64,000 nucleotides of DNA from Providencia rettgeri (GCF_001874625.1 NZ_CP017671.1:2108001-2172000), one strand, 5' to 3'. Shown: positions 1-9,300, counted from the stretch's first letter. The notes: a model not told the origin generated them from the sequence alone. Numbers and translations are program-made.

Positions 1-2
1 TG

Positions 3-122
3 GCGTATTTAACTAAACCTACTCCCACTGAGCTTTATGTTTTCATGAGGCTGTCACATCAAGGAAAATGGCGATTAGAAGCCAATGTTTCATGCTATTT
101 ACCCCTATTAAATATGGGGTAA
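3..122 (+). CDS. C-terminal end of an unidentified protein (partial at window edge)
   Basis: An open frame enters from the left edge and ends with TAA at 120-122, giving about 39 residues that end in CYLPLLNMG. The residue mix looks protein-like (TPTELYVFMRLSHQGKW) but I recognise no family. It would converge on hmuS and overlap its last codons by about 15 bp. With no start codon or upstream sequence visible, it could also be a chance open frame. Confidence 0.35.
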   Translation, partial: AYLTKPTPTELYVFMRLSHQGKWRLEANVSCYLPLLNMG

Positions 123-1157
123 AGCTAAAACTTGCTTACACCATTTATCTTGCTCAGGTGTGCCTTCAGTACGCTGACCATACATTTGTATAATCTGATT
201 GCCTTGGGTATCAAAAACCTCCAAGCTTGTTACAAAGCCATCTTTAGTCGGTTTTCTTGTCACCCAACATTCAGCGATACCATTTTCAATAATGTGCAGT
301 TTGCAATTAGGACCAATAATGTTTAACCAGTGAGTTTGGGTATTTTCTACGGTTAATGATGTTATTTCACTGATTTTACCAGTGAAAATTTGTACACAGC
401 CACGATTGCCAACGAAAAGCATAATTTCATTTTGTGCTTGGTGGGCGAGTGACAGTAAACCTGATAATGCACTGCGAGGGACTTGCCATGCTAGTTTACG
501 GCTAACAACGCGGAAGACTTGCTGTCTGCTTAGATTATTATTTTTTAAGATGGTGAAAAATTGGTGGACATCTGTCATATTGCGCCATTCTTGTTCTAGT
601 TTTTGTGCAAGTTCACGATCAATCGACCGTTCAGAAAACGGTTTGACTTCATGGATGGTGAGAGGGCGGTTTTCTGATGTAACATATTGTTTAATCAATG
701 TTTGCCATGCATCGAGATTCGTCGACTTTGTGGTAAAAACTTTGTGTAAGGCATCACCATGTTTGTCAAAAAACTGAATGCTATGACGTAGGCCTTCAGT
801 TGTTTCTTCTACTAATGAGAATGCTGAACGCCATTGAGCAAAGAACATTCTAAGGTCAAGAGCTCGAGGATTGAGAAATAAACCCGCATGTGAGCTGAGC
901 CTTGCATTATCATATTGACCAATTTGAATATTAACGGCGTACTCATTACGGGTAACCCCTTTTGCTACCCCGATGGATGCTAAACTTTGCAAGATATCAG
1001 GCATTTTTCCAGATAACCTTTGCACGTTATCTTGACCAACGCGGCAATGAAGAAGCTGTGCTTCTGAAATATTTAGTTGTGCTGCTATTTCGCGCGCATA
1101 TATACCCTTATGCTCTTTTCGTATTTTTTGGTAATCACTATAGCTATTTGAATTCAA
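108..1157 (-). CDS. hmuS: Hemin-degrading/heme-handling protein HmuS (HemS/ChuS family)
   Basis: Cytoplasmic heme-binding or heme-degrading protein that acts after heme import. The 349 residues match the HemS/ChuS family over their whole length, with the family's two similar halves: RNEYAV...HAGLFLNPRALDLR in the first and EWRNMTDVHQFF...FVGNRGCVQIFTG...AECWVTRKPTKDG in the second. The start is a TTG codon at 1155-1157. No ATG lies nearby in frame, the N-terminus aligns with ChuS, and AAGGAAATTATT precedes it as ribosome binding site. The gene lies 128 bp downstream of hmuR on the same strand, so co-transcription is likely; a large hairpin separates the two. Transporter genes (hmuTUV) may follow beyond the left edge but are not visible. 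Confidence 0.93.
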   Translation of the reverse strand: MNSNSYSDYQKIRKEHKGIYAREIAAQLNISEAQLLHCRVGQDNVQRLSGKMPDILQSLASIGVAKGVTRNEYAVNIQIGQYDNARLSSHAGLFLNPRALDLRMFFAQWRSAFSLVEETTEGLRHSIQFFDKHGDALHKVFTTKSTNLDAWQTLIKQYVTSENRPLTIHEVKPFSERSIDRELAQKLEQEWRNMTDVHQFFTILKNNNLSRQQVFRVVSRKLAWQVPRSALSGLLSLAHQAQNEIMLFVGNRGCVQIFTGKISEITSLTVENTQTHWLNIIGPNCKLHIIENGIAECWVTRKPTKDGFVTSLEVFDTQGNQIIQMYGQRTEGTPEQDKWCKQVLALPHI

Positions 1158-1189
1158 AATAATTTCCTTAAGGCTAAGTAGAGTAAAGT

Positions 1190-1248
1190 GTTATCAACTA
1201 ATTTCGTATAAGGACATAGTAATTTGCGCTATGAAATTAGCTGATAAC
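1190..1248 (-). repeat. Large hairpin between hmuR and hmuS
   Basis: Inverted repeat with arms 1190-1205 and 1233-1248 (GTTATCAACTAATTTC against GAAATTAGCTGATAAC), pairing at 15 of 16 positions. A second nested stem CATAG/CTATG lies inside the loop. It sits in the hmuR-hmuS gap without a T-tract. Inference: an intercistronic RNA structure that processes, stabilises or attenuates the hmuRS message. It could also be a remnant of a small repeat element. Confidence 0.6.
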
Positions 1249-1285
1249 ATAACTTATTGGTTGTTAACTATTATTTGTTACTAAA

Positions 1286-3445
1286 TTACCAGTTATAATT
1301 TACGTTAAAGTAAAAATTCCTACCTTCCTGTGGGACCCCCATGGAAGAGATATACTGTTTATCAAAGGCATTTTTCATAGTAAGCGTGGAACTTAGCCCT
1401 TTAATGAATTCATCAGCTTGATAATTCACATAAAAATCATGAACTCCATATCCTGCGTATTGAATGACTTCTTTATGATAGCGATCTAAGCCTTTATCAG
1501 ATTTGTGATGGGGACGTTGATATTTAGCGTTGCCTTGGAACTTGGTTTTGGCTGAAAACTCACCAATCCAGCCAATTTGAATTCCTGTTGTTGCAACTGG
1601 AGCATTAATTCTGGCTGTCAACGTTTGGGGGCGAATAGATGATAAAGAATAATTTGTACCATCTTCTCTTCCCATCGTGTGATTATGGTTAACAGCAATA
1701 TCAAACCAATGTGTTTTATAGTGAACAAAACTGTCAAATCCATGAATAGTTGCGGATGGAATATTTATAAAAAATATTTTCTTCGGGAAGTGTTCCATTC
1801 GACCAACTTTATTACCATCTCGAGCTCTTGGATTGAAGGATAAGGGGTACTCGCCATCGACAGTTATGTAGTTTTTTGCTTTAGTGTGAAAATAAGTCGA
1901 ACCAAATTGAAGGGAGTCATTTTTAAAATAAAGCTCGTCAAAACTGAGTTTCAAACCTGTCTCCCATGTTTTATTGGTTTCAGGCTGTAAATCTGGTGAT
2001 GGACGGAAATCAGATTTAATAGAGGCGCCAAAAAAAAGTGGAATAGTGAAATGGTTTGAATTGTTATAAAGCTCCGACATTCTTGGAGTACGGTATGCTT
2101 CAGCGTATGATGAATGAAGATTTAACCAGCTAGTAGGGGTTGCACTTACAGCAAAGCGAGATGACCAGTTAGTATGCTTGTTTTCAGGGAAATTCTCTCT
2201 AGAAGCTTGGTACTGGGTGAAACGTGTCCCTGCGGAGAAAGTGATGGGTAAATGATGCAAAGTCATATCATTTACCAGCCAGCCAGACATGTTAGACAAT
2301 TCTGATGGCGGATAGCTGATTGCATATTGATTTGATGTTTGTTTCTGTTGGTAATATTCAAAACCACTTTGAATATAGTGGTTTACCCAGTTATACATTG
2401 GTAAAGAGACGCTATTAGAAAATTTAGTCCCATAGGTATATTGGTTGCGTTCCTCAGGGCCATATTCACCAGGCTTTTTGATAATTTTGATGGTATCAGT
2501 TTGGTCTAAATACAAGTCGGTATAATAAACACTCCATTCAGCTTGCCAATTTAAGCTGTTTTGCGGCTTAAAATACTGATTAATTGCAATATCCCGCTGG
2601 TGGCTTTGCCTTTCATAGGGGGCGTTCGGATACTTAGTTTTTTCCGTGGGTTTTGCCGGTTGTTTTAAGCTCAGGCTATCGTTTCGATATTCTTTTAACT
2701 GTAATGTTAGGTTGTAAGATGGGTGTGGTAGCCAAGTAGTTTTGAGCATCCAGTTATGGATTTTTTCAACATTATGTGCCAGCTCAAATTCGGGAGAACC
2801 CATAATATGCTTTTTACGCTGACTGTAACTGAGCAATGTGTCAAATGACTCAGAACGACCTAATAAAGTTGCGCCTGCATAGTAACTATGGTCATTACGG
2901 TTAATGCCGCTAAACACTCGCCCACCTAATTTTTGCCCCGGTTTTAAAATATCGGCGGCATTTAATGTTTTGAATGCGACCACCCCAGCGAGAGCACCTC
3001 CACCATGATGAACTGATGCGGAGCCTTTGTGGATATACACTTTGTTAATCAAAGTCGGGTCGATAAAAGTGGCATCATATAACCCTGAGTTAAAATCTTG
3101 AGTGATGTTATCTATTGTGACTTTTACCCCCCGAGAGTCATACCCTCGCATTTGAATGCCTTGGCCATAAGTGCTATTAGACCCAGAGACAAATACGCCG
3201 GGTTGGCCTTTTAGTAAATCCAAGGCAGAAGTTGCAGATTGTTGTTCAGGCGCTTGGGCGTCAATCACATCAACTTGCTCAGCCACGGCAATTTCTTCAA
3301 AACCGAAGGGGGAGGCTGAAACTTGGATAACATCTTGAGCTAATACGGAATGGCTCAACCCGGCTAAAGTAATAGCGATGGTGAGTGTTGAAATAGGGAA
3401 TTTTTTTTCTTGGAATATAGATGCAGGCATCGGTTTAAACTGCAT
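1286..3445 (-). CDS. hmuR: TonB-dependent outer-membrane hemin receptor
   Basis: Imports heme across the outer membrane using TonB energy. The 719 residues begin with a long signal peptide (about 1-36, ending SVLA). The TonB-box-like DVIQVSAS follows at about 38-45. Next comes the plug domain (QPGVFVSGSNSTYGQGIQMR, then the VYIHKGSASVHHGGGALAG region), a 22-strand-type barrel, and a C-terminal aromatic residue (NYNW) typical of outer-membrane proteins. YRTPRMSELY followed by FRPSPDLQPE resembles the FRAP/NPNL region of heme receptors. An AAGGA-rich ribosome binding site precedes ATG 3443-3445. The hemin-binding HmuS follows directly, which supports heme as substrate. A Fur-like site at 3786-3800 suggests iron repression. 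Confidence 0.92.
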   Translation of the reverse strand: MQFKPMPASIFQEKKFPISTLTIAITLAGLSHSVLAQDVIQVSASPFGFEEIAVAEQVDVIDAQAPEQQSATSALDLLKGQPGVFVSGSNSTYGQGIQMRGYDSRGVKVTIDNITQDFNSGLYDATFIDPTLINKVYIHKGSASVHHGGGALAGVVAFKTLNAADILKPGQKLGGRVFSGINRNDHSYYAGATLLGRSESFDTLLSYSQRKKHIMGSPEFELAHNVEKIHNWMLKTTWLPHPSYNLTLQLKEYRNDSLSLKQPAKPTEKTKYPNAPYERQSHQRDIAINQYFKPQNSLNWQAEWSVYYTDLYLDQTDTIKIIKKPGEYGPEERNQYTYGTKFSNSVSLPMYNWVNHYIQSGFEYYQQKQTSNQYAISYPPSELSNMSGWLVNDMTLHHLPITFSAGTRFTQYQASRENFPENKHTNWSSRFAVSATPTSWLNLHSSYAEAYRTPRMSELYNNSNHFTIPLFFGASIKSDFRPSPDLQPETNKTWETGLKLSFDELYFKNDSLQFGSTYFHTKAKNYITVDGEYPLSFNPRARDGNKVGRMEHFPKKIFFINIPSATIHGFDSFVHYKTHWFDIAVNHNHTMGREDGTNYSLSSIRPQTLTARINAPVATTGIQIGWIGEFSAKTKFQGNAKYQRPHHKSDKGLDRYHKEVIQYAGYGVHDFYVNYQADEFIKGLSSTLTMKNAFDKQYISSMGVPQEGRNFYFNVNYNW

Positions 3446-3550
3446 AGGAAGTCCTTTCCTTATATTTTAGGTTACGCTGGCTGCCTGGATAGATTATCTG
3501 GGTGGCATGCTAAAAGTATTTTATATAACGTTTTTATTTATTAGCGTTTA

Positions 3551-3577
3551 TTATCAACCCCGCCTTTTGGTTGATAA
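3551..3577. repeat. Perfect 9-bp inverted repeat upstream of hmuR
   Basis: TTATCAACC at 3551-3559 pairs with GGTTGATAA at 3569-3577 around a 9-nt loop, about 110 bp upstream of the hmuR start. The role is unknown: an operator for a local regulator or a leader RNA hairpin. No T-tract follows on either strand, so it is not a typical terminator. Confidence 0.5.
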
Positions 3578-3785
3578 ATTTGATAGCGATATAAAACAAT
3601 CCATTGTTATATTTGCTATTTATTGCCAATAAACAAAGAGCTCCATTTCAATTTAGTAAGCACCTTAGATGAATACATACCCGAATTTTTATGGGGACTT
3701 AACCTATTGTTTATCGTCTTTTATAGTCATTAATAGAAATAATGGCGTTGTTTTACAGTGAGCTAATAGATAAAACGAGCTGTAG

Positions 3786-3800
3786 TGAGAATTATTATCG
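3786..3800. promoter_or_regulatory. Predicted Fur box upstream of hmuR
   Basis: TGAGAATTATTATCG matches the 7-1-7 Fur consensus TGATAAT-N-ATTATCA at 12 of 14 positions. It lies about 340 bp before the hmuR start, in the 532-bp aroH-hmuR gap. That distance implies a long leader or additional sites nearer the gene. Iron-repressed heme uptake is the established pattern in enterobacteria. The rest of this gap is AT-rich with no gene I can support; no hemP-like small ORF was seen. Confidence 0.55.
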
Positions 3801-3910
3801 TTAAGGTTTGAGTGGTCAAGAGTTTTTTTGATTTAATCTGTGCTTTTAATTTAAATAAACAGTTATTAATATAAATAAATTATATTTAATTGAGTGTTAT
3901 TATTATTTTA

Positions 3911-3948
3911 TATTAAAAAGCCCTTTAATTAGAATATAACTAAAGGGC
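3911..3948 (-). terminator. Rho-independent terminator of aroH
   Basis: On the minus strand GCCCTTTA (3941-3948) pairs with TAAAGGGC (3920-3927) around a 13-nt loop, and a CTTTTTAATA tract follows. It lies 30 bp beyond the aroH stop codon. Confidence 0.75.
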
Positions 3949-3977
3949 GTGATAGAAATGTTTGATACTAAGCTAGG

Positions 3978-5027
3978 CTATTTGAAGCGAGAATCAACCG
4001 CTTGAGAAAGGATTTCAATGAGTTGTTCAGTATCTTCCCAGCCAAGGCATGGGTCAGTAATCGATTGACCATAAACTAAAGCTTGGTCAGCGATGACTTT
4101 CTGTGTGCCTTCAATTAAAAAGCTTTCAGCCATTACACCGCTTATCGCGGTAGAGCCATCCTTTATTTGCTCTGCAATATCCCGAGCGACTTCTAATTGA
4201 CGGCGGTGAATTTTTTGACAATTACCATGACTAAAGTCGACGACTAAATGCTCTGGCAGTTCAAATTTGCGCAGCTTATCGCAGGCTGCGGCTAAGTCCC
4301 CAGCAGAATAATTCGGTTGTTTCCCCCCGCGCATAATAATATGGCCATGTGGATTACCGCTGGTTTGGTAGATGGTCATTTGGCCGTTTTTATCTGGGGA
4401 CAAAAACATATGTTGTGCTTTTGCGGCTCTAATTGCATCAATAGCAATATTAATATTGCCATCTGTACCATTTTTAAAACCAACAGGGCAGGAGAGCGCA
4501 GAAGCCATTTCGCGGTGAATTTGGCTTTCTGTCGTTCGCGCACCAATAGCCCCCCAACTAATAAGGTCAGCAATATATTGGCCCGTAACCATGTCGAGAA
4601 ACTCAGTTGCTGTTGCTAAACCAAGCTGGTTAACTTCTATTAGTAATTTTCGCGCGAGGCGTATTCCTGTATTGACTTGGCAGGAGTTATCTAAATTTGG
4701 GTCAGAAATTAGTCCTTTCCAGCCAACAACGGTGCGCGGTTTTTCAAAATAAGTCCGCATAACAATTTCTAAGCGGTTTTGATGACGTTCCCTTAATACA
4801 TTCAGCTTTGTCGCGTATTCAATTGCCGCGTCAATATCATGAATTGAGCAAGGACCGACGATAACAAGTAAACGCGGGTCTTCCCCCGATAAGATCTGTT
4901 CTATGCGCTTACGTGACGCTGTCACGTTATTGGCAACCTTTTGGGAAATAGGAAATTCATCAGCGAGAGTTTGTGGTGTAATTAAACTGTCCACTCTTGC
5001 AGTGCGTAATTCATCAGTTTTTTGCAT
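3978..5027 (-). CDS. aroH: 3-deoxy-7-phosphoheptulonate synthase, tryptophan-sensitive type (AroH)
   Basis: First enzyme of the shikimate pathway: condenses PEP with erythrose 4-phosphate to give DAHP. The 349 residues align end to end with E. coli AroH, including VGPCSIHD, RTYFEKPRTVVGWKG, GARTTESQ, GFKNGTDG and VDFSHGN. I chose ATG 5025-5027 because it gives MQKTDELRTAR, matching the AroH N-terminus, with GAGAA just upstream. A TTG 12 bp earlier would also be in frame. Placement next to ppsR and ppsA is the same as in E. coli, which supports AroH over AroF/AroG. I saw no convincing TrpR operator; a CRP-like palindrome lies upstream. Confidence 0.93.
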   Translation of the reverse strand: MQKTDELRTARVDSLITPQTLADEFPISQKVANNVTASRKRIEQILSGEDPRLLVIVGPCSIHDIDAAIEYATKLNVLRERHQNRLEIVMRTYFEKPRTVVGWKGLISDPNLDNSCQVNTGIRLARKLLIEVNQLGLATATEFLDMVTGQYIADLISWGAIGARTTESQIHREMASALSCPVGFKNGTDGNINIAIDAIRAAKAQHMFLSPDKNGQMTIYQTSGNPHGHIIMRGGKQPNYSAGDLAAACDKLRKFELPEHLVVDFSHGNCQKIHRRQLEVARDIAEQIKDGSTAISGVMAESFLIEGTQKVIADQALVYGQSITDPCLGWEDTEQLIEILSQAVDSRFK

Positions 5028-5064
5028 TTTGGTTCTCAAAACTTTAATAGGCAGATGCCGTATC

Positions 5065-5080
5065 AGTGATAAAGATCACA
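5065..5080. promoter_or_regulatory. Possible CRP site between ppsR and aroH
   Basis: AGTGATAAAGATCACA fits the CRP core TGTGA-N6-TCACA except for the first base. It lies 38-53 bp upstream of the aroH start, where it could act on an aroH promoter. The match is good, but it is a short motif read by eye. Confidence 0.4.
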
Positions 5081-5146
5081 ATAAACGAAAATGGCTTAAT
5101 TTCAACCTACAAAGTAATTTGTATCAATTATATTTTATATTTTTTA

Positions 5147-5998
5147 TCAAAATATACGTCTCTGTAAACCCATTGTATCAATCACTTTTGCTGAAATTTC
5201 TTCCACTGAGTAGTTAGTTGTATTTAAGTAGTTGATTTTATTCTGCCTAAATAATGCTTCGACTTCAGCAATTTCAATACGGCACTGCCTTATCGATGCA
5301 TAACGGCTATTTTCACGGCGTTCTTCACGGATAGCGGCTAAACGTTCAGGGCTAATCGTTAAGCCAAATAATTTGTGGGTATAAGGGCGAAGAGCCACGG
5401 GGAGCTTTAGATTGTCCATATCATCAGCAGTAAATGGATAATTGGCGGCTTGAATGCCAAATTGCATAGCTAAATATAGGCTGGTAGGGGTTTTGCCACA
5501 GCGAGAAACACCGATAAGAATGACTTGAGCTTGGTCTAAATTACGCAGAGAAATACCATCATCATGTGCGAGTGTATATTCAATGGCTGCAATACGAGCA
5601 TCGTATTGGATCATATTTTGCATTGACAAGCCGTGCGTACGATTGAGCTTAGGTTCTGGTTCAAGGCCAACTTCTTTTTGGATTGGAGCAACTAAACTTT
5701 GGACAATATCTTGGCAAAAACCAGAACTTTGCGTGATGATTTGCCTAACTTCAGGGGAAATAATCGAATAGAACACTAATGGGCGAAGTTGTGTTTCTTC
5801 AAATATGGTATCAATTTTTTGTTTTATTTCTTGTGCGCGGGCCGGCGTGGTAACGAAAGGCAGGGTATAAGAAATAAAAGCTAGTGGAAATTGTGAAAGG
5901 ACAGCATGCCCCAGAGTTTCAGCAGTGATAGCTGTACCATCTGAAATAAAGAAAACAGTTCTTTGTATTGGGTTGTTCATCGAATCTAATTTATTCAT
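5147..5998 (-). CDS. ppsR: PEP synthase regulatory protein PpsR (kinase/pyrophosphorylase, DUF299)
   Basis: Controls PEP synthase by ADP-dependent phosphorylation of the catalytic-domain threonine and by Pi-dependent reversal. The 283 residues match E. coli PpsR throughout: [16 protein letters not shown] near the N-terminus, the P-loop GVSRCGKT at about 163-170, and [10 protein letters not shown] near the C-terminus. The start is ATG 5996-5998; a second ATG six codons later (Met7) is equally close to the E. coli start, and neither has a strong ribosome binding site. It is divergent from ppsA and lies upstream of aroH, as in E. coli. Confidence 0.94.
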   Translation of the reverse strand: MNKLDSMNNPIQRTVFFISDGTAITAETLGHAVLSQFPLAFISYTLPFVTTPARAQEIKQKIDTIFEETQLRPLVFYSIISPEVRQIITQSSGFCQDIVQSLVAPIQKEVGLEPEPKLNRTHGLSMQNMIQYDARIAAIEYTLAHDDGISLRNLDQAQVILIGVSRCGKTPTSLYLAMQFGIQAANYPFTADDMDNLKLPVALRPYTHKLFGLTISPERLAAIREERRENSRYASIRQCRIEIAEVEALFRQNKINYLNTTNYSVEEISAKVIDTMGLQRRIF

Positions 5999-6135
5999 TG
6001 TTATTTATCTTTTATTGTATTTATCACTAGTTTTATAGAGATATTATCTTTGTTTAAAGTTTAAAAATTAGTTTATAAGGGAAAGTATAGCCATTATTTG
6101 AGCGATTTTTAGAACAAAACATTTTTCTTATTTGA

Positions 6136-6147
6136 TGGAACGATTCA
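6136..6147. promoter_or_regulatory. Predicted Cra (FruR) site in the ppsR-ppsA intergenic region
   Basis: TGGAACGATTCA differs from the symmetric Cra core TGAAACGTTTCA at two positions and lies about 120 bp upstream of ppsA. Cra is the established activator of ppsA in E. coli, so the site fits its context. Confidence 0.55.
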
Positions 6148-6263
6148 CCAGTCCATCTTCTACTAATGTCTGTGCTAGTCTATTTCACGAGGCGAATTTT
6201 CGCCAATGAGATTTTTTACGATTTGTACTCTGTCACTAAATTGCTATAAAAGGATCACTTTCA

Positions 6264-8642
6264 ATGTCCACAAATGGCCTTACTCCGTGTAATGTACTTT
6301 GGTATAACCAATTAGGGATGAATGATGTTGACCGGGTTGGCGGTAAAAATGCCTCCTTAGGTGAAATGATCACAAACTTATCTGATCTGGGTGTATCCGT
6401 ACCTAACGGTTTCGCGACAACCGCACAGGCGTTTAATGATTTTCTGGAGCAGAGCGGTGTAAATCAACGCATTTATAACCTGCTAGATGAAACGGATATT
6501 GATGATGTGAACCAACTGGCTGTTGCAGGTGCTCAGATCCGTCAATGGGTGATTGATACGCCATTGACGAAGGAGTTGGAACAAGATATTCGTGACGCGT
6601 TCGCTCAACTTTCAGAAGGGGAAGCCGAAGCATCATTTGCTGTTCGCTCATCAGCAACCGCAGAGGATATGCCTGATGCTTCATTTGCGGGGCAACAGGA
6701 GACATTCCTTAATGTTCAAGGGATTGATGCTGTATTAGTGGCGATTAAACATGTTTTTGCTTCGTTGTTTAATGACCGCGCTATTTCGTATCGTGTTCAC
6801 CAAGGTTACGATCACCGTGGAGTAGCTCTGTCGGCGGGTGTGCAAAGAATGGTACGCTCTGATTTAGCATCTTCGGGCGTGATGTTTACTATTGATACCG
6901 AATCTGGTTTTGATCAGGTAGTTTTCATTACCTCAGCTTATGGCCTAGGTGAAATGGTGGTACAAGGGGCGGTAAATCCGGATGAGTTTTATGTCCATAA
7001 GCCAACCTTGAAAAATAACCGCCCTGCGATTGTACGCCGTACTCTAGGCTCTAAAAAACTACAAATGGTGTATGCCGATAGTAAAGAGCACGGTAAACAA
7101 GTTCAGATTGAAGATGTGCCAGAAACCCTACGCAATCGTTTCTCTCTGGCTGACCATGAAGTTGAAGAGCTCGCTCGTCAAGCTTTACAGATTGAAAAGC
7201 ATTATGGTCGTCCAATGGATATTGAGTGGGCTAAAGATGGTCACAATGGGCGTTTATATATTGTCCAAGCAAGACCAGAAACAGTGCGTTCAAATCAACA
7301 AGTCATGGAACGCTATCAACTTAAAGAGCAAGGACAGGTTTTAGTTGAAGGGCGCGCTATTGGTCACCGCATTGGTTCCGGTGTAGTAAAAGTGATTCAT
7401 AATTTAAGTGAGATGGATCGCATTCAGGCTGGTGATGTCTTAGTTACAGACATGACAGACCCTGACTGGGAGCCAATCATGAAAAAAGCTGCTGCGATTG
7501 TCACTAATCGTGGTGGGCGTACTTGCCATGCCGCTATCATCGCTCGTGAGCTAGGGATACCTGCTGTTGTTGGTTGTGGTGATGCAACTGACCGTTTACA
7601 AGAAGGTCAAGAAGTCACTGTTTCCTGCTCGGAAGGTGATACTGGCTTTGTTTACCAAGGCAAGTTGGAATTTGAAATTCACAGTTCTGAAGTGAGTGAA
7701 ATGCCAAGCCTTGGTGTCAAAATCATGATGAATGTGGGTAATCCTGACCGTGCATTTGATTTTGCTTGTTTGCCAAATGAAGGTGTTGGTTTAGCGAGAC
7801 TGGAGTTTATCATCAATCGCATGATTGGTGTTCACCCAAGAGCATTGTTAGAATTTGATGAACAGTCTCCTGAATTACAAACTGAAATCCGCGAAATGAT
7901 GGCCGGTTATGACGACCCAATCGAGTTCTATGTGGGCAAATTAACCGAGGGTATTTCAACGTTAGCAGCAGCCTTCTGGCCAAAACGCGTTATTGTGCGT
8001 TTATCAGACTTCAAATCAAATGAATATGCCAATTTAGTCGGTGGGGATATTTATGAGCCTGAAGAAGAAAACCCTATGCTTGGTTTCCGTGGTGCAGGGC
8101 GTTATGTTTCTGATAGCTTCCGTGCATGTTTTGCGTTGGAATGCGAAGCCGTTAAGCGCGTGCGTAATACTATGGGGCTCACGAACGTTGAGGTAATGAT
8201 CCCGTTTGTGCGTACTGTCGCACAAGCTGAGGCTGTCATTGCGGAGATGGCAAAACATGACCTTAAGCGCGGAGAGAACGGCTTAAAAGTGATTATGATG
8301 TGTGAAATACCATCGAATGCTTTGCTGGCTGACCAATTCCTTGAGCACTTTGATGGGTTCTCTATTGGTTCAAACGATATGACTCAATTAACATTAGGCC
8401 TTGATAGGGATTCTGGTGTTGTTTCTGAGCTATTCGATGAGCGAAACGACGCGGTTAAGGCAATGCTATCGATGGCAATACAAGCAGCTAAACGCCAAAA
8501 TAAATATGTTGGTATTTGTGGGCAAGGTCCTTCAGATCACCAAGACTTCGCTCAGTGGTTAGTTGATGAAGGTATTGATAGTTTATCTTTAAACCCAGAC
8601 ACTGTCGTGCAAACTTGGTTAACGATCGCTGAAAATCAGTAA
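6264..8642 (+). CDS. ppsA: Phosphoenolpyruvate synthase
   Basis: Makes PEP from pyruvate and ATP (releasing AMP and Pi) for gluconeogenesis. At 792 residues it is the usual family length. The order is an N-terminal ATP-grasp domain ([30 protein letters not shown]), the phosphohistidine swivel domain with GGRTCHAA and catalytic His at about 422, and a C-terminal PEP/pyruvate TIM barrel ending [12 protein letters not shown] 6264 follows AAAGGATC. It is divergent from its own regulator ppsR, with a Cra-like site between them. A strong terminator follows. Confidence 0.96.
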   Translation: MSTNGLTPCNVLWYNQLGMNDVDRVGGKNASLGEMITNLSDLGVSVPNGFATTAQAFNDFLEQSGVNQRIYNLLDETDIDDVNQLAVAGAQIRQWVIDTPLTKELEQDIRDAFAQLSEGEAEASFAVRSSATAEDMPDASFAGQQETFLNVQGIDAVLVAIKHVFASLFNDRAISYRVHQGYDHRGVALSAGVQRMVRSDLASSGVMFTIDTESGFDQVVFITSAYGLGEMVVQGAVNPDEFYVHKPTLKNNRPAIVRRTLGSKKLQMVYADSKEHGKQVQIEDVPETLRNRFSLADHEVEELARQALQIEKHYGRPMDIEWAKDGHNGRLYIVQARPETVRSNQQVMERYQLKEQGQVLVEGRAIGHRIGSGVVKVIHNLSEMDRIQAGDVLVTDMTDPDWEPIMKKAAAIVTNRGGRTCHAAIIARELGIPAVVGCGDATDRLQEGQEVTVSCSEGDTGFVYQGKLEFEIHSSEVSEMPSLGVKIMMNVGNPDRAFDFACLPNEGVGLARLEFIINRMIGVHPRALLEFDEQSPELQTEIREMMAGYDDPIEFYVGKLTEGISTLAAAFWPKRVIVRLSDFKSNEYANLVGGDIYEPEEENPMLGFRGAGRYVSDSFRACFALECEAVKRVRNTMGLTNVEVMIPFVRTVAQAEAVIAEMAKHDLKRGENGLKVIMMCEIPSNALLADQFLEHFDGFSIGSNDMTQLTLGLDRDSGVVSELFDERNDAVKAMLSMAIQAAKRQNKYVGICGQGPSDHQDFAQWLVDEGIDSLSLNPDTVVQTWLTIAENQ

Positions 8643-8664
8643 TCATTACTGAGCTAATAATGAA

Positions 8665-8696
8665 AGTCGAGAGGTGAAAACCTTTCGGCTTTTTTT
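8665..8696 (+). terminator. Rho-independent terminator of ppsA
   Basis: AGTCGAGAGGT (8665-8675) pairs with ACCTTTCGGCT (8680-8690), with G-T wobbles, around a GAAA loop, followed by a run of T. It lies 23 bp beyond the ppsA stop. Between here and rprA (about 8700-9010) I see only AT-rich sequence. Confidence 0.85.
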
Positions 8697-9011
8697 ATTA
8701 ATTTAAATTATCTATTATTACAATAGTTAATAGCTATTATTGAGTTATTTCATACTAAATAACTCGATTGAATGATTATGCAATTCTTTTTGCGTACATA
8801 AACATAATTATTCCAAATCAATTACACGTATGATGAGTAATTAAATGTACTTTAATTATAAAGCTCATGAAAGTAATAATAGTGCGGGTTATATATAACG
8901 CTAAAGGAGTATGTTTACTTATGTTTGGTACCAGAAGTTGATTCTTATCAATACTTATAAAACAGATGATTTAATTTTGATGTGAATAATTTTCATATTG
9001 AGGAACTAGAT

Positions 9012-9137
9012 AAAAAAAAAGCCTATCATGGGCTGACAGGCAAAGACTACACACAGCAATTTGGTTAATAAAACCGTGCTTTAAGGGGGTAGCATGGCTT
9101 TTCATGTTTGTTTGATTCAATGGCTAGATAATAAAGT
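9012..9137 (-). ncRNA. rprA: Small regulatory RNA RprA
   Basis: In E. coli RprA is an Hfq-dependent sRNA made under Rcs envelope stress; it activates rpoS translation. Read on the minus strand, the complement of AAAGACTACACACAGCAATT (9042-9061) is identical to the conserved 3' part of E. coli RprA. It runs directly into a GCCTGTC/GATAGGC-type terminator hairpin followed by nine T. The location beside ydiK is also the E. coli location. The predicted start is 9137, from a TATAAT/TTGAGA promoter. The 5' half, which contains the rpoS-pairing segment in E. coli, has diverged: only CATG and a run of five C recall the E. coli pairing region. Predicted length is about 126 nt against about 106 nt in E. 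coli. Confidence 0.88.
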
Positions 9138-9143
9138 ATTTAT

Positions 9144-9171
9144 ATTATACAAGCATTAAGAACACTCTCAA
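9144..9171 (-). promoter_or_regulatory. Promoter of rprA
   Basis: On the minus strand a -35 TTGAGA (9166-9171) and a perfect -10 TATAAT (9144-9149) are separated by 16 bp. Transcription is predicted to start at about 9137 with an A. Confidence 0.7.
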
Positions 9172-9193
9172 TAATAAACTTACTTGTTGTTAC

Positions 9194-9211
9194 TTAAGAG
9201 AATTATTCCAA
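9194..9211. promoter_or_regulatory. Possible RcsB box upstream of rprA
   Basis: The minus-strand reading TTGGAATAATTCTCTTAA resembles the RcsAB/RcsB box (TAGGAATATTCTTA) with a small spacing change. It is centred about 65 bp upstream of the predicted start. RcsB activation of rprA is established in E. coli. Confidence 0.45.
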
Positions 9212-9300
9212 TAGAATTATGTTAACATAAATTAGGCTAAATACTAACATTAGAATGTTAAATATTGTTTCTAAATATTAATGAGAAATGAAATCATTAA

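Noticed and set aside
3446-3977. hemP/ydiE-like small gene between aroH and hmuR
   Set aside because: No short ORF with HemP-like sequence is visible on either strand.
5027-5039. TTG start that extends AroH by four residues
   Set aside because: ATG at 5025-5027 aligns with the E. coli AroH N-terminus and has GAGAA at proper spacing.
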